NCBI GenBank assembly: GCA_965199555.1
Contig: CBDASJ010000006.1
Span: 186,001-250,000, forward strand
From: LMUY01 sp965199555
Lineage (GTDB): Bacteria; Pseudomonadota; Alphaproteobacteria; Acetobacterales; Acetobacteraceae
Direction of reading: 5' to 3'
Length of the DNA: 64,000 nucleotides
The notes under the pieces are model-generated. The model was not told where the DNA came from and did no database searches. It saw only the letters and a program-made list of their open reading frames with translations. Made by a program: the position numbers and the translations under genes. This document shows, in pieces, positions 16,117 to 24,080 of this stretch (position 1 is the first letter of the stretch; every line of letters begins with the position of its first letter).

Positions 16117-16230
16117 TGAGCCGATGTGTTCCCGGTCTGTGCGGCGAACCGGGCTATCCTACTCGTTCTATGGCGTACCCCGGCCTAGGCAGATCGGAGT
16201 GAGGGGCTGACGCGCAGGATCGTGCCCTCG

Positions 16231-16265
16231 GCCCTCATCCAACCCTCTCCCAAAGGGAGAGAGCC
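16231..16265. repeat. intergenic palindromic repeat, copy 1
   Basis: GCCCTCATCCAACCCTCTCC followed by CAAAGGGAGAGAGCC forms a stem of CTCTCCC against GGGAGAG. A close relative occurs at 34205-34241. Both copies sit between genes, here between the 3' ends of two convergent genes. Such CCCTCAC-CCAACCC palindromes are common dispersed elements in alphaproteobacteria. A terminator role is possible at this site. Confidence 0.5.
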
Positions 16266-16342
16266 TTTCGTCTCGGTGGACGAGGTTGAGCAGGTCAAAA
16301 CCCTTCCCGGAGGGAGTCAGCTCGAAGCGATCGTGCGTGGCT

Positions 16343-16906
16343 TCAGGTCGCGGGGGATGCGGCGATCAGCCGTTCGATCGGGTCCCAGGCATAAGCGAGT
16401 TGCGGCACGGCGACACCGGCTACCCGCGTGTCCGACTCCGCCACTGCCCGGCCGCCCAGCCGCTGGTAGAACCACCGGCTGGGGTTGTTGCGCAGCACCC
16501 AAAGGAAGGCAGCCCGACTGCCAGCCGCGGCCAGGTGGGCGGCGCCGGTGCGGATCAGGCGGCGGCCGACGCCGCGGTCGCGCCAATCGTCCAACACGTA
16601 CAGCGTCTCGATCTCGCCATCCGCGGCGACCCCGCCGGGCAGCGCCGTACCGGTGCGGCCGACGGTGGTGTAGCCCACCAGCCGCGGCCCGGCGCCGCGC
16701 GGCACGTCCTGGCCGGAGGCAATGGCGACGTAGACCCCTGCCCCGGCGCGGATTTGCCGGTCGTAGAACGCCGCCTGCCGGGTGACGGACAGGCCGGCCA
16801 GGTAATCCTCCGGCAGGATGCCGGGATACGCGCTGCGCCAGGCCGCGACGTGCACGGCCCCGATCAGCGGCGCATCGGAGGGCCGGGCGCGCCGCACCGC
16901 GATCAT
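16343..16906 (-). CDS. GNAT family N-acetyltransferase
   Basis: A 187-residue acetyltransferase: RRARPSDAPLIGAVHVAAWR at the N-terminus, EIETLYVLDDWRDRGVGRRL holding the acetyl-CoA loop (R-x-x-G-V-G-R-R), and LWVLRNNPSRWFYQRLGG near the end. The substrate is unknown. The start ATG (16906) overlaps the stop of the rRNA methyltransferase gene by 4 nt, so the two are translated together, with the methyltransferase first. It ends convergently with the secreted-protein gene about 226 nt away. Confidence 0.9.
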   Translation of the reverse strand: MIAVRRARPSDAPLIGAVHVAAWRSAYPGILPEDYLAGLSVTRQAAFYDRQIRAGAGVYVAIASGQDVPRGAGPRLVGYTTVGRTGTALPGGVAADGEIETLYVLDDWRDRGVGRRLIRTGAAHLAAAGSRAAFLWVLRNNPSRWFYQRLGGRAVAESDTRVAGVAVPQLAYAWDPIERLIAASPAT

Positions 16907-18210
16907 GTCGGCCCCGCCCCGGCCCGCTCCAGCACCGCACCGAAGAACCCGTCCGTCCCGTGCTGCCGCGGCGTCAGCGACAGATAGGGGCCGGGGCACG
17001 GCGGCGCACCCTCCCACGGCCAGGCGCGCGCGAGCGGCACGACCGCGAACTCCGGGTGGCGGGCAAGGAATGCGTCCACTTGAGCCTCGTTCTCCTCCAG
17101 CAGCAGCGAGCAGGTGGCGAACACCAGCCGGCCGCCGGCCCGCACCACACGGGCAGCATCGTCCAGGATTGCGGCTTGTTTGGGAAGCAACTCTTGCAAG
17201 TCGAGTGGGCGCAGCCGCGCCCGGGCATCCGGGTTGCGCCGCCACGTCCCGGTGCCGGTGCACGGGGCGTCCACCAGCACGCGGTCGAACGTGCCGGCCC
17301 GGCGCTTGGCCCATTTGTCGCCCGCCGCCAGCAGATGCCGCTCCACATTATGCACGCCGGCCCGGCGCAGGCGGCGCACCGCCCCTTCCAGCCGCTTGTC
17401 GTGCACGTCGCACGCGACGATGTGGCCGTGGTTTTCCATGGTCATGGCGATGGCCAGCGTCTTGCCGCCCGCCCCGGCACACCAATCCGCCACCCGCATC
17501 TGCGGCCCGGCGCCGACAAGGGCCGCCACCAACTGGCTGCCCTCGTCCTGGATTTCCACCAGGCCGGACTGGAACGCGGCCCCCGTGGTGACCGCGCGGC
17601 GTCCGGCGATGCGCAGCCCCCAGGGCGAGAGCGGCGTCGGCTCCGCGGCGATGCCCTCCGCCGCCAAGGCCGTGGCCGCCTGTTCCCGCGTGCCGCGCAG
17701 CAGGTTGACCCGCAGGTCGAGTGGCGCTTCCCCTTCCATGGCCGCCAATTCCGGCGCCAGTGCCTCGCCGAACCGGGCGGCGACATGGGGCAGCAACCAG
17801 TCCGGCAGTTCCAGCCGAACCGGGTCGGGCATGGCCGGGTGGTCCAGCGTGTGACCCGCCAGTTGCGCCGCGGCCACGGCCTCCTGCGCCAGCATCGGCG
17901 CCGGGCCATACTGGCCGCCGGAGAAGGATTGCTGCACCCCCGCGAGCGTCCAGCCTTCGAACAATAGGGACGCCGCCACCAGCATGCGCGGCGTGGCGGC
18001 GGTGCCGGCGCGGTCCAGCCACCACGCCAGCCGCCGCCGCGACCGGAGCACGCGCCACCCGCGCTCCGACACCGCACGGCGGTCGCCGGAGCCGATGAAG
18101 CGGCGGGCGCGGAAGAAATCGTTGGCGACGGCGTCGGCCGGACGGCGGGGGAACGCGTCCACCTCCGTCAACAGCTCGATGGCGGCGGCCAGGCGCGCGG
18201 CGGGGGTCAC
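16903..18210 (-). CDS. rsmB: RsmB/NOP family rRNA cytosine-C5 methyltransferase
   Basis: A 435-residue SAM-dependent methyltransferase. WCAGAGGKTLAIA is the SAM-binding motif, VDAPCTGTGTWRRNPD contains the TC-type Cys of motif IV and FATCSLL the catalytic Cys of motif VI. These place it in the RsmB/NOP2 family, which makes m5C in 16S rRNA (C967 in E. coli). The N-terminal RNA-binding part is divergent from enterobacterial RsmB, so the exact target is not certain. The start is GTG at 18210, overlapping the guaB stop. Confidence 0.85.
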   Translation of the reverse strand: MTPAARLAAAIELLTEVDAFPRRPADAVANDFFRARRFIGSGDRRAVSERGWRVLRSRRRLAWWLDRAGTAATPRMLVAASLLFEGWTLAGVQQSFSGGQYGPAPMLAQEAVAAAQLAGHTLDHPAMPDPVRLELPDWLLPHVAARFGEALAPELAAMEGEAPLDLRVNLLRGTREQAATALAAEGIAAEPTPLSPWGLRIAGRRAVTTGAAFQSGLVEIQDEGSQLVAALVGAGPQMRVADWCAGAGGKTLAIAMTMENHGHIVACDVHDKRLEGAVRRLRRAGVHNVERHLLAAGDKWAKRRAGTFDRVLVDAPCTGTGTWRRNPDARARLRPLDLQELLPKQAAILDDAARVVRAGGRLVFATCSLLLEENEAQVDAFLARHPEFAVVPLARAWPWEGAPPCPGPYLSLTPRQHGTDGFFGAVLERAGAGPT

Positions 18211-19718
18211 GCCTCCTGGCGGTAGTTCGGTGCCTCACGCGTGATCGCCACGTCGTGCACGTGGCTTTCCCGCAGGCCGGCGCCGGTGATGCGGCGGAAT
18301 TGCGTGTTGGCCTGCAAATCGGCCACGGTGGCACTGCCGGTGTAGCCCATGCCGGCGCGCAGCCCGCCCACCAACTGGTGCACCACGGCGGCGACCGGCC
18401 CCTTGTAGCCGACCCGGCCTTCGATGCCTTCCGGCACCAGCTTCAGCGTGTCCTTGATCTCCTGCTGGAAATACCGGTCCGCCGAGCCGCGTGCCATGGC
18501 GCCGATGCTGCCCATGCCGCGATAGGATTTGTAGCTGCGGCCTTGGTACAGGAACACCTCGCCCGGCGCCTCGTCGGTGCCGGCCAGCAGGCTGCCCACC
18601 ATCACCGCGTCTGCCCCGGCGCCGATTGCCTTGACGATGTCGCCGCTGGTGCGCACGCCGCCATCCGCGATGGCCGGAGTATCACGCTCCCGGCAGGCAG
18701 CGGCGGTTTCCAGCACGGCGGTAAATTGCGGCACCCCTACGCCCGCCACCACCCGGGTGGTGCAAATGCTGCCCGGACCGATGCCGATCTTCACCGAGTC
18801 TGCTCCAGCCTCGATCAACGCCAGCGCGCCTTCCGGCGTGGCGACGTTGCCGGCGACGACCTGGACGGCGTTGGACAGGCGCTTGATCTTCTCCACCGTC
18901 GCCATCACCCCGGCGGAGTGGCCATGCGCGGTGTCCACTACCAGCACGTCGATCTCCGCGTCGATCAGCGCGCGGGCGCGCAGCATGCCGTCCTCGCCCA
19001 CGCCGATCGCCGCCGCCACCCGCAGCCGGCCCAGCTCGTCCTTGTTGGATACCGGGTGGGCCTGCGCCTTTTCCATGTCCTTGACGGTGATCAGCCCGAC
19101 GCAGCGGTACTCGTCATCTACCACTAGCAGCTTTTCCAGGCGGTGCTTGTGCAGCAGGCGCTTGGCTTCCACCGCCGGCACGCCGTTCTGCACCGTGACC
19201 AGGTCTTCCCGGGTCATCAGCTCGAACACCTTGACCGACGGATCGGTGGCGAAGCGTACGTCCCGGTTGGTGAGGATGCCGACCAACCGGCCGGTGCCGC
19301 GCTCCACCACCGGCACGCCGCTGATGTGGTGCAGGTCCATCAGCGCCCGGGCATCGGCGAGCGTCTGGTCCGGGTGGATGGTCAGGGGGTTCACCACCAT
19401 GCCCGACTCGAACTTCTTCACCATGCGGACCTGCGCCGCCTGCTCCTTCGGATCGAGGTTCTTGTGGATGACCCCGATGCCGCCGAGCTGCGCCATGGCG
19501 ATGGCCATCGCGCCTTCCGTCACCGTGTCCATCGCGGACGACACCAGCGGCACGTTCAAGGCGATGGTGCGGGTGAAGCGGGTGCGGGTATCCGCGGTGT
19601 TGGGGAGCACTTCGGAGAACCCTGGGACGACCAGCACGTCGTCGAAGGTCAGCGCTTCCCGGATCGCCGCCTCGCGAGGGTGGGGCTGAACCGCGCGCGA
19701 TGGAGTGTCCGGTGCCAT
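18207..19718 (-). CDS. guaB: inosine-5'-monophosphate dehydrogenase
   Basis: A 503-residue enzyme that oxidises IMP to XMP with NAD+, the first committed step of GMP synthesis. LTFDDVLVVPGFSEVLP, the flap loop GIGPGSICTTRVV with the catalytic Cys, and DGGVRTSGDIVKAIGAGA are intact. Two CBS domains interrupt the barrel between about residues 105 and 225. The start ATG at 19718 is chosen because homology begins there; the open frame further upstream is low complexity. It is the first gene of a short run with rsmB and the GNAT gene. Confidence 0.97.
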   Translation of the reverse strand: MAPDTPSRAVQPHPREAAIREALTFDDVLVVPGFSEVLPNTADTRTRFTRTIALNVPLVSSAMDTVTEGAMAIAMAQLGGIGVIHKNLDPKEQAAQVRMVKKFESGMVVNPLTIHPDQTLADARALMDLHHISGVPVVERGTGRLVGILTNRDVRFATDPSVKVFELMTREDLVTVQNGVPAVEAKRLLHKHRLEKLLVVDDEYRCVGLITVKDMEKAQAHPVSNKDELGRLRVAAAIGVGEDGMLRARALIDAEIDVLVVDTAHGHSAGVMATVEKIKRLSNAVQVVAGNVATPEGALALIEAGADSVKIGIGPGSICTTRVVAGVGVPQFTAVLETAAACRERDTPAIADGGVRTSGDIVKAIGAGADAVMVGSLLAGTDEAPGEVFLYQGRSYKSYRGMGSIGAMARGSADRYFQQEIKDTLKLVPEGIEGRVGYKGPVAAVVHQLVGGLRAGMGYTGSATVADLQANTQFRRITGAGLRESHVHDVAITREAPNYRQEA

Positions 19719-19794
19719 GGCTGTGTGTCTCCGTCGGGAGGGGGCTCCCGCGCCTTGGCGATCCGACATAGGGCGCAGCCGCGCCCGGCGCAAG

Positions 19795-20508
19795 CTACCC
19801 GTCCGGGACGCTGCCCCCCGCCAAGCGGAACCCCTTCGCCACCACATACATCTCGCTGGAATCCTTACGGCTGGCCGGCGGCTTGGCATGCCGCACGCTG
19901 GCAAAGGCGCGCTTCATCGGCTCCAGCAACTGCCGTTCGGAGCCGCCTTGCAGCACCTTGGCGACGAATCCGCCGCCCGGTGCCAGCGTTTGCAGGGCGA
20001 AGTCCAGTGCCAACTCCGCCAGGGCGACAATGCGGATGTGGTCGGTCGCCGTGTGCCCGGTGGTGTTCGGCGCCATGTCCGACAGCACCAAATCCGCCGC
20101 GCCGCCCAGTTCCGCCCGCAGGCGGGCGGGCATGTCGGGGTCGTTGAAATCACCCTCGATGAATCGCGCACCCGTCACCGGCTGCACCGGCAGCAGATCC
20201 ACCCCGACGATGGCGCCGCAGCCGCGCTGCACCGCGACCTGGCTCCACCCGCCGGGCGCCGCGCCCAGATCCAGCACGCGCGCGCCGCGATGGATCAGGT
20301 CGTAGCGGTCGTCCAACTCCATCAGCTTGAACGCCGCGCGGGACCGCCAGCCTTGCGCCTGCGCCGCCCGGACATACGGGTCGTTCAACTGGCGGTGCAG
20401 CCAACCCTGCTGGGTCGTGGTGCGCCCCTTCGCCGTGCGCAGCCGCACCTCCAGCCCGCGGGGCGCCGCCGGGGTCTTGCCCCCCCGGCCCTTGGTCGTC
20501 TTGGCCAT
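19795..20508 (-). CDS. rlmE: 23S rRNA (uridine-2552-2'-O)-methyltransferase
   Basis: A 237-residue FtsJ/RrmJ-type enzyme. SRAAFKLMELD supplies the first catalytic Lys, LDLGAAPGGWSQVA is the SAM site, LSDMAPNTTG the catalytic Asp, and VAKVLQGG and KPPASR the rest of the K-D-K-E tetrad region. It methylates U2552 in the A-loop of 23S rRNA. The N-terminus has an extra basic stretch (KTTKGRGGKT), common in alphaproteobacteria. It starts 10 nt after the stop of the ppx/gppA gene, so the two are cotranscribed. Confidence 0.95.
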   Translation of the reverse strand: MAKTTKGRGGKTPAAPRGLEVRLRTAKGRTTTQQGWLHRQLNDPYVRAAQAQGWRSRAAFKLMELDDRYDLIHRGARVLDLGAAPGGWSQVAVQRGCGAIVGVDLLPVQPVTGARFIEGDFNDPDMPARLRAELGGAADLVLSDMAPNTTGHTATDHIRIVALAELALDFALQTLAPGGGFVAKVLQGGSERQLLEPMKRAFASVRHAKPPASRKDSSEMYVVAKGFRLAGGSVPDG

Positions 20509-20518
20509 GCCGCGCGCC

Positions 20519-21487
20519 TTAGGCTCGGGTGGAGCGGTGCCGGGCGTGGCGGATCAGGCGCAGCAGCATGCCTTCCCGCAGGCCGCGATCGGCCACCGTC
20601 ACCTCGGGCGCCGCCCACAAGGTGTGGATGGCGGTGTAGATGGCGCACCCCGCCAGCACGAACTCCGCCCGTTCCGGCCCGACGCAGGGATGCGCCGCCA
20701 GCCGGTCGCGCCCCATGCCGCGCAACGCCGCCACAGCCCCGGCGGCAGCGGCGCGGGACAGCACCTGCCCGTCGACATGGGTGCGGCGGTAGCGCTGCAA
20801 CGCCAGCACCTCGCCCGCCAAGGTGGTGACGGTGCCGCTGGTGCCGAGCAGCCGGACGCCACCCTGCCGCAGCTCCTGCCCGATCCGATGGATATGCTCA
20901 AACGCGACGAGCCGCTCCGTAACCTCCGCCACCATGGCCGCGAAGCCGGCATCGGTGAAGGCGGCGGCGCCGTATTGCTCGGACAAACCGACCACCCCTA
21001 CCGGCATGGACAGCGTGCCGATCAGGTCCGGGCGACGATCCTGCGCCAGCCGCACCCATACCAGTTCCGTGGAGCCGCCGCCGATGTCGAACAGCAAGGC
21101 CCGGCGGCCCTCCCCGGCCAGCAGCGGCGCGCAGCTTTCCAGTGCCAGCGCGGCCTCCTCGCGGCTGGAGATCACGTCGAGCTGCAAGCCGGTTTGGCGC
21201 GCAACGCGGGCGACGAACTCCCCCGTGTTGGACGCGCGGCGGCAGGCCTCCGTTGCGATCGCCCGCATGCCGCTCATCCGTCGGCGCGCCAGGCGGTCGG
21301 CGCAGGTTTGCAAGGCCTCCACCGCCCGGTCCATCGCGTCGGCGCTGAGTAGGCCGGAGTGCTGCAACCCCTCCCCCAGCCGCACCACCCGGCTGAAGCT
21401 TTCCAGCACGCGAAAGCCGCCCGCCACCGGCGTGCCGACCAGCAGCCGGCAGTTGTTGGTGCCGAGGTCGAGCGCCGCATAGGTCAT
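20519..21487 (-). CDS. Ppx/GppA family phosphatase
   Basis: A 322-residue protein of the ASKHA fold: ALDLGTNNCRLLVGTP is phosphate loop 1, FDIGGGSTELVW phosphate loop 2, and LLGTSGTVTTLAGE the later conserved loop. The family hydrolyses polyphosphate or pppGpp. At 322 residues it lacks the C-terminal HD-like domain of E. coli Ppx, as do many alphaproteobacterial versions, so which substrate it uses is open. The start ATG at 21487 begins at the family homology (MTYAALDLGTNN); the open frame upstream is unsupported. Confidence 0.9.
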   Translation of the reverse strand: MTYAALDLGTNNCRLLVGTPVAGGFRVLESFSRVVRLGEGLQHSGLLSADAMDRAVEALQTCADRLARRRMSGMRAIATEACRRASNTGEFVARVARQTGLQLDVISSREEAALALESCAPLLAGEGRRALLFDIGGGSTELVWVRLAQDRRPDLIGTLSMPVGVVGLSEQYGAAAFTDAGFAAMVAEVTERLVAFEHIHRIGQELRQGGVRLLGTSGTVTTLAGEVLALQRYRRTHVDGQVLSRAAAAGAVAALRGMGRDRLAAHPCVGPERAEFVLAGCAIYTAIHTLWAAPEVTVADRGLREGMLLRLIRHARHRSTRA

Positions 21488-21699
21488 GGACCCGGGATGC
21501 CGGGCCGAGGAGGGTTCCGCCAATTGCATGTCCGGGCGAGTGTCAACCTGTCCGGGCCGAATGGGAAGCGGTTTGCGCGTCCCATCGCGCGCTGAAGAGG
21601 GCGGTGTGAATGGCGCACTCTCGCGACGCGCTGCAATGCTGTGCCTGGACCGATCAGCGGCTGTGGATGGCGGGTTCGTGCGTAAAAGCGTAAGTCGCG

Positions 21700-22173
21700 T
21701 TATCCTGGGTCTCTGCTTCTGCCCTCTAACGTCTTTCTCTGGGTCAATCGCCACGACTTGAACCCGATGACCGAAGCCGGATCCTCTACAAGGGCGCGAC
21801 CGTAAACCGCCAGCAGAAAGAGCGCGAAAGCCACTTCGATCCAATTCCACATCGGCTTCCACAGCGCGGCAGGTGCGTCCAGGCGGACATCAAGGCCGCC
21901 GTCTGCCTGTTTGGTATAGACAAGGGCCACTGCACTTCCCATGGAGCTACCCACCCAATCGAGTGTGGTCTGCTGTTGCTGCCGCCCGGCTACGGGAAAG
22001 CCGATCTCTGCCTGACCATTGGTTGAATGACCAACCACATGTCCCTGCACGTGCTGCGCCACACGGAGGAAATGCCGGACTTGCAGGCCACGCATCACGG
22101 CAGCCCCGCCGGCCAAGACTGCCAGGACCAGGGCGAACAACCTGATCCGATCGAGGACAGATTTGCCGGGCAT
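21700..22173 (-). CDS. DUF3592-like membrane protein
   Basis: A 157-residue protein with a TM helix near the N-terminus (LFALVLAVLAGGAAVM) and another near the C-terminus (WIEVAFALFLLAVYG). The loop between has the layout of DUF3592 proteins: a G-x-V segment, AEIGFPVAGRQ, and SAVALVYTKQ. The function of that family is not known. The ATG at 22173 overlaps the stop of the preceding gene (TGATG). It is the last gene of a three-gene operon. Confidence 0.5.
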   Translation of the reverse strand: MPGKSVLDRIRLFALVLAVLAGGAAVMRGLQVRHFLRVAQHVQGHVVGHSTNGQAEIGFPVAGRQQQQTTLDWVGSSMGSAVALVYTKQADGGLDVRLDAPAALWKPMWNWIEVAFALFLLAVYGRALVEDPASVIGFKSWRLTQRKTLEGRSRDPG

Positions 22174-22493
22174 CAGTTCATGGCAAAACACTGGGATAGC
22201 ATCTGGTCGGGCGTGCTCTTGTCCGGATTACTGAGCGAGCACGTCACCCATTTGCCGTCATGCTCCAGCACATAGCCTATCGTGTCGATCCCGAGGTGGG
22301 AACTTACCACGCGGAAACCCATGTTGAGCAAGACGTCGAGCGACTTACCAGTATTGGCAAACCTTGTCGGATACTGCTCGGTCCCACCGGGGTTGGCTGG
22401 GGGGCCTGGCGGCGGTGCGGCAACTGCGGCGATGGTGCCGGCAAACGTCAGGCCGACCAAGCAGATCGACCTCAAAATGCTCCTCCAGTTCAT
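22173..22493 (-). CDS. small hypothetical secreted protein
   Basis: A 106-residue protein with a signal peptide (MNWRSILRSICLVGLTFAGT, cleavage near AVAA). The mature part is Pro/Gly-rich at first and then has GFRVVSSHLGIDTIGYVLEH and KWVTCSLSNPDKSTPDQMLSQC, with two Cys that could pair. No family is recognised. It overlaps the gene before it by 4 nt (ATGA) and the one after by one base, so all three are probably one translational unit. Confidence 0.5.
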   Translation of the reverse strand: MNWRSILRSICLVGLTFAGTIAAVAAPPPGPPANPGGTEQYPTRFANTGKSLDVLLNMGFRVVSSHLGIDTIGYVLEHDGKWVTCSLSNPDKSTPDQMLSQCFAMN

Positions 22494-23044
22494 GTCACAG
22501 CTCCAGCGTAGATGTCCGCACCAATACCGGCGCCGATACCCGTACCTTTCGCAAGGATAATGGCGCGCGGTGGAATGGCCATGATGTTAGATGTTAATGG
22601 AGCGGTGACCTGAGCGAGTGCAACAAGAGAGGCAAGATTCATCCCAAGCAAAAAGACGGTCATGGTGCGACTTTTTATCAGAGCGATGTTTATTTCGCCG
22701 AACATGCATCCACCTGCAAAGTCATCCCTGGTCAGCTCCGGATGGCTGCACCAGCGAGTACGATAAACGGTACCACTGCTCGCAAATGAAAGCGGCCCGA
22801 CTGAGCCCGACATTTCCCGCTCAACGAAGTCGGCGAGAAACTTGCGGATCATGGTACCGACCGCTTTTGGAAGCTTCAGACCAATGCCTGGGCCGACCCC
22901 GGCACCTCCGTATTTCAGGGTCACCTCTTGTCCGCCAGGGTCGATCAACACCAGTTCGCCGGCCTCTGCGGCATAGATGCCGTAGCCTGCGCCGAGACTA
23001 CCCGACGTCTTGTAGGTCCACTTGCTCCGTTCGGCCACGAACAT
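22490..23044 (-). CDS. hypothetical glycine-rich membrane-associated protein
   Basis: A 184-residue protein, the first gene of the operon. The N-terminal half has repeated glycine-rich strands (GSLGAGYGIYAAEAGELVLI, GGAGVGPGIGLKLP), the middle has two Cys, and the C-terminal part has two hydrophobic stretches (FLLGMNLASLVALAQV and the GTGIGAGIGADIYAG end). The start at 23044 has AGGGAAACAAAC before it; an alternative Met lies at 23068. I do not recognise the family. Similar glycine-zipper ends occur in pore-like or membrane-inserting proteins, but that is only a resemblance. It begins 77 nt past the tRNA-Gln 3' end. Confidence 0.45.
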   Translation of the reverse strand: MFVAERSKWTYKTSGSLGAGYGIYAAEAGELVLIDPGGQEVTLKYGGAGVGPGIGLKLPKAVGTMIRKFLADFVEREMSGSVGPLSFASSGTVYRTRWCSHPELTRDDFAGGCMFGEINIALIKSRTMTVFLLGMNLASLVALAQVTAPLTSNIMAIPPRAIILAKGTGIGAGIGADIYAGAVT

Positions 23045-23120
23045 TGTTTGTTTCCCTGCAGCCTGCAAAGCCGTTCCGTAATGGCCCGGAGTCTAGCGTT
23101 CGCGAGGAAACCAGGCTTGA

Positions 23121-23192
23121 TTGGGGCGGGAGGGATCGAACCTCCGAATGGCGGAATCAAAATCCGCTGCCTTACCGCTTGGCGACGCCCCA
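23121..23192 (-). tRNA. tRNA-Gln (anticodon TTG)
   Basis: The minus strand folds as a standard tRNA: acceptor TGGGGCG/CGCCCCA, anticodon stem GCGGA/TCCGC with loop TTTTGAT (anticodon TTG), and T-arm GGAGG TTCGATC CCTCC. CCA is not encoded. The first 21 nt of this tRNA (23192-23172) are also the last seven codons of ispE on the same strand, read as W-G-V-A-K-R-stop. Confidence 0.93.
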
Positions 23193-24080
23193 ATGGTCCG
23201 TGCCCGTCAATAGGGCTGTGGCGGAGGGTTCGTAAAGGGGGCCAGCCATGCGCCACCATGACTTCGGCAAGGCGGCCGCGCCCGCTTCGGCCGCTGCAAG
23301 GTCCGGGAACAGCGCGAAACAGGTCGCGCCGGAGCCGCTCATCCGCGCCAGCAGGCAGGATGACAGGCGGCGCAACGAGGCCAGCACATCCCCGATGCCG
23401 TGCACCAAGGCCAGCGCCGGAGCCTCTAGATCGTTGCCGAGGTCCGCCAGGGTTGCGGCAAGTGCCGCCGCGTCCGGCCAGCCGGGCGGCAAGGCGGCGG
23501 CTGAGGAAAAGCCGGCGGCCCGCGCGCGGAATACGTCCGCGGTCGCCACCGCAATCCCGGGGTTCACCAGTAACAACCCGCACCGTGGCAGCGCCGGCAG
23601 CGGCGACAGCAGCTCGCCCACGCCCTGCATGCGCGCCGGGGCGCTTTGCAGGCACACCGGGACATCGGCACCGAGGCCCAAAGCAAGGTCGGACAGCGCC
23701 GCCGCAGCGGGTCGCAGCCCCCAAAGCCGGCACAGCAGCCGCAACGCCGCCGCCGCATCCGCGGAACCGCCGCCGATGCCCGATGCGACCGGCAGGTGCT
23801 TTTCCAGCACGAGTTCGGCCCCTGCGTTGCGTCCGGCCCACGCGGCAAGTGCCCGGCCGGCGCGCAGCACCAGATTGTCTTCCTCCGCCGCCAGGCCGGC
23901 AGCGAACGGCCCCTCGATCCGCAGGGACAGCAACGACGCCGGACGGCCCCGCAGCCGGTCCTGCGCCGGGCCGAACACCACCAGGCTGTCCAGCAGATGA
24001 TAGCCGTCCGGCCGGCGACCCGTCACCAGGAGGCTGAGGTTGACCTTGGCCGGCGCCGCCTCCGTCAGCCAGGCGGTCAC
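23172..24080 (-). CDS. ispE: 4-diphosphocytidyl-2-C-methyl-D-erythritol kinase
   Basis: A 302-residue GHMP kinase of the non-mevalonate isoprenoid pathway. It phosphorylates CDP-methylerythritol at the 2-hydroxyl. APAKVNLSLLVTGRRPDGYH is the N-terminal signature and LPVASGIGGGSADAAAALR the ATP-binding loop; MSGSGATCFALF is the third GHMP motif. The start is GTG at 24080 (GTGA overlap with the TPR lipoprotein stop). The 3' end of the gene lies inside tRNA-Gln, so its last residues and stop are made of tRNA sequence. Confidence 0.95.
   Translation of the reverse strand: MTAWLTEAAPAKVNLSLLVTGRRPDGYHLLDSLVVFGPAQDRLRGRPASLLSLRIEGPFAAGLAAEEDNLVLRAGRALAAWAGRNAGAELVLEKHLPVASGIGGGSADAAAALRLLCRLWGLRPAAAALSDLALGLGADVPVCLQSAPARMQGVGELLSPLPALPRCGLLLVNPGIAVATADVFRARAAGFSSAAALPPGWPDAAALAATLADLGNDLEAPALALVHGIGDVLASLRRLSSCLLARMSGSGATCFALFPDLAAAEAGAAALPKSWWRMAGPLYEPSATALLTGTDHWGVAKR

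Noticed and set aside
19143..20147. Plus-strand frames opposite guaB and rlmE
   Set aside because: They are antisense to two genes with full catalytic motifs and have compositions typical of GC-driven false frames.
21488..23121. Island inserted at tRNA-Gln with a duplicated tRNA end
   Set aside because: I looked for a second copy of the tRNA-Gln 3' end near 21488-21700 and for an integrase, and found neither. The three-gene operon is therefore reported without calling it an integrated element.
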